NCBI GenBank assembly: GCA_003049465.1
Contig: PYSS01000023.1
Span: forward strand, 1-64,000
Direction: 5' to 3'
DNA length: 64,000 nucleotides
Source of the DNA: Magnaporthiopsis rhizophila
Taxonomy: Eukaryota; Ascomycota; Sordariomycetes; Magnaporthales; Magnaporthaceae
The notes beneath the pieces were generated by a model, which did no database searches, was not told where the DNA came from, and saw only the letters and a list, made by a program, of their open reading frames with translations. Numbering within the stretch: the stretch's first letter is position 1; every line of letters begins with the position of its first letter. The position numbers and the translations under genes are program-made. This document shows positions 62,922 through 64,000 of this stretch, piece after piece.

Positions 62922-64000
62922 ATGACTGTCAACGGCACCACTCAAGGCGGTCTCCTGAGCCAGAGCCTCCTGGCCAAGATCGACCGGCTCCGGGAGGCCA
63001 ACATCTCAACATTTATCCCACTCCCTCAGGTACACAACACCTCCCGGCCCCCACAATTGTCAATCCCGCTGATTCCAGAATAGCTCGTGGTCGTTGGTGA
63101 CCAGTCCTCTGGTAAAAGTTCGGTGCTCGAGAGCTTGACGGGATTCTACTTCCCCCGGGCGGCCGGACTTTGTACACGCTACGCCACGCAGATCAGTTGC
63201 TGCCGTGATCCGCAGCAGAGCGTAGTCATCTCCATCATCCCACGACCCGATGCTAGTGAGGAGCTCAAAGCCAAGCTTCTCGGGTTCCGCCGGCAGACGA
63301 AAGAGATCGACAATGACGAGCTCGCCGCAATCTTTCAAGATGTAAGCTCGCACCTCCCCAGGCCTTTTACTATTTCGCAGCATACGCTCGGGCTACTAAT
63401 CCCCCTCACCGATTTCCCGCCCCAACAGGCCAATGAAGCCATGGGTATTCGAATGAACATGAGTGCGCCTGGATCGGGCAGCAAGGGCGATGCTTTCAGC
63501 GAGGACATCCTCAAGATCGAGATCAACGGTCCAGAGGTGAGTTTAAATTTACGATCACGAATCCACTCCCGAGTAGTCGTACTAACATCGGGCTAGCAAA
63601 ATCACCTTACTGTGATTGATGTTCCAGGAATCTTCCGGGTTCACACCGAAGGTAAGTCACTGCAATGATACGAGTAACAGGTACGTTTCCGGTTTTCACT
63701 AACACGGAGTAGGTTTAACAACCAGAAACGACATTTCCATCGTCCGGAACATGATCGAGCGGTACATGGCCAATCGTCGAACCATGTAAGCATACACTCG
63801 CTGCAGCTCAGATCTTCTTTTTCAAATCCGTTTTTCTGACAGGCCGGGCAGCATCTTGGCCGTGATTCCATGCAATGTGGACATCAACACGCAGGAGATT
63901 CTAAAGCTGGCAGAGACAGCTGATCCCGAAGGTGTCAGAACCATGGGCGTCATGACCAAGCCGGACCTTGCGACCGAGAAGGCGACCCAGAAAGCCGTCG
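62922..64000 (+). CDS. Dynamin-superfamily (Mx-like) GTPase, right copy, cut by window edge
   Basis: Six exons seen: 62922-63029, 63084-63341, 63429-63536, 63597-63651, 63713-63785 and 63843 to the edge. The protein starts MTVNGTTQGGLLSQSLLAKI and has G1 GDQSSGKS, LCTRYATQI with the switch Thr, DVPG in HLTVIDVPGIFRVHTEG, and TKPD in GVMTKPDLATEKATQ. It is a paralogue of the GTPase at 53.8-56.4 kb: LVVVGDQSSGKSSVLE is identical, and the introns before HxTVIDVPG and just after it occur at the same positions and phases. It has extra introns (after STFIPLPQ, within IFQD|ANEAM and within RTM|PGS) that the left copy lacks. The start at 62922 was chosen for its context (AACATGAC); 62811 is an in-frame alternative. 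The stalk and GED lie outside the window. Confidence 0.9.

Noticed and set aside
63087..63596. Right dynamin gene considered as a pseudogene because its frame breaks repeatedly
   Set aside because: Every break is explained by a 54-87 nt GT-AG intron that restores the conserved GTPase sequence in frame.

Overview
The window is a piece of a filamentous ascomycete (Pezizomycotina) nuclear chromosome, most likely a Sordariomycete. The grounds are short spliceosomal introns (54-234 nt, GTRNGY donors, CTRAC-type branch points), GC-rich third codon positions, long intergenic spaces, and proteins typical of this group: a Vac7-type PI(3,5)P2 regulator, mannitol-1-phosphate 5-dehydrogenase, a CE15 glucuronoyl esterase, a GH53 galactanase, a 2EXR protein and fungal Mx/dynamin-like GTPases. 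I cannot name genus or species from the sequence.

Layout. 1-2.3 kb: an unrecognised two-exon gene. 4-7 kb: VAC7 on the minus strand, preceded by 5 kb without a gene. 12-14.1 kb: a coiled-coil protein (minus). 16.6-20 kb: a divergent pair of large-subunit ribosomal protein genes, eL30 (minus) and uL16 (plus). 22.5-24.8 and 26.5-29.9 kb: two large, mostly disordered, fungus-specific proteins of unknown function. 31.2-34.6 kb: a plant-polysaccharide pair, glucuronoyl methylesterase and endo-beta-1,4-galactanase. 35.2-36.4 kb: a 2EXR protein, divergent from a sulfatase (36.8-38.6 kb). 38.6-45.7 kb: a 7 kb gene desert. 45.7-46.9 kb: mannitol-1-phosphate 5-dehydrogenase. 48.3-51.2 kb: coatomer beta'. 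51.9-53.3 kb: a graveyard with two decayed genes and a 28-nt poly(T). 53.8-64 kb: two paralogous dynamin-superfamily GTPases (53.8-56.4 kb, minus; 62.9 kb to the window edge, plus) bracketing an extradiol dioxygenase, an MDP-1-like phosphatase and a Sec14-like lipid-transfer protein.

Housekeeping (ribosome, COPI, vacuole lipid signalling, mannitol metabolism) and accessory functions (secreted wall-degrading enzymes, sulfatase, ring cleavage, Mx-like GTPases) are interleaved. No biosynthetic gene cluster, transposon ORF, tRNA, rRNA or CRISPR array was seen. Exon boundaries were assigned by eye from splice consensus, reading-frame continuity and family conservation; each multi-exon model given below closes in frame. 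Family names come from motif recognition and remembered family features, not from a database search.
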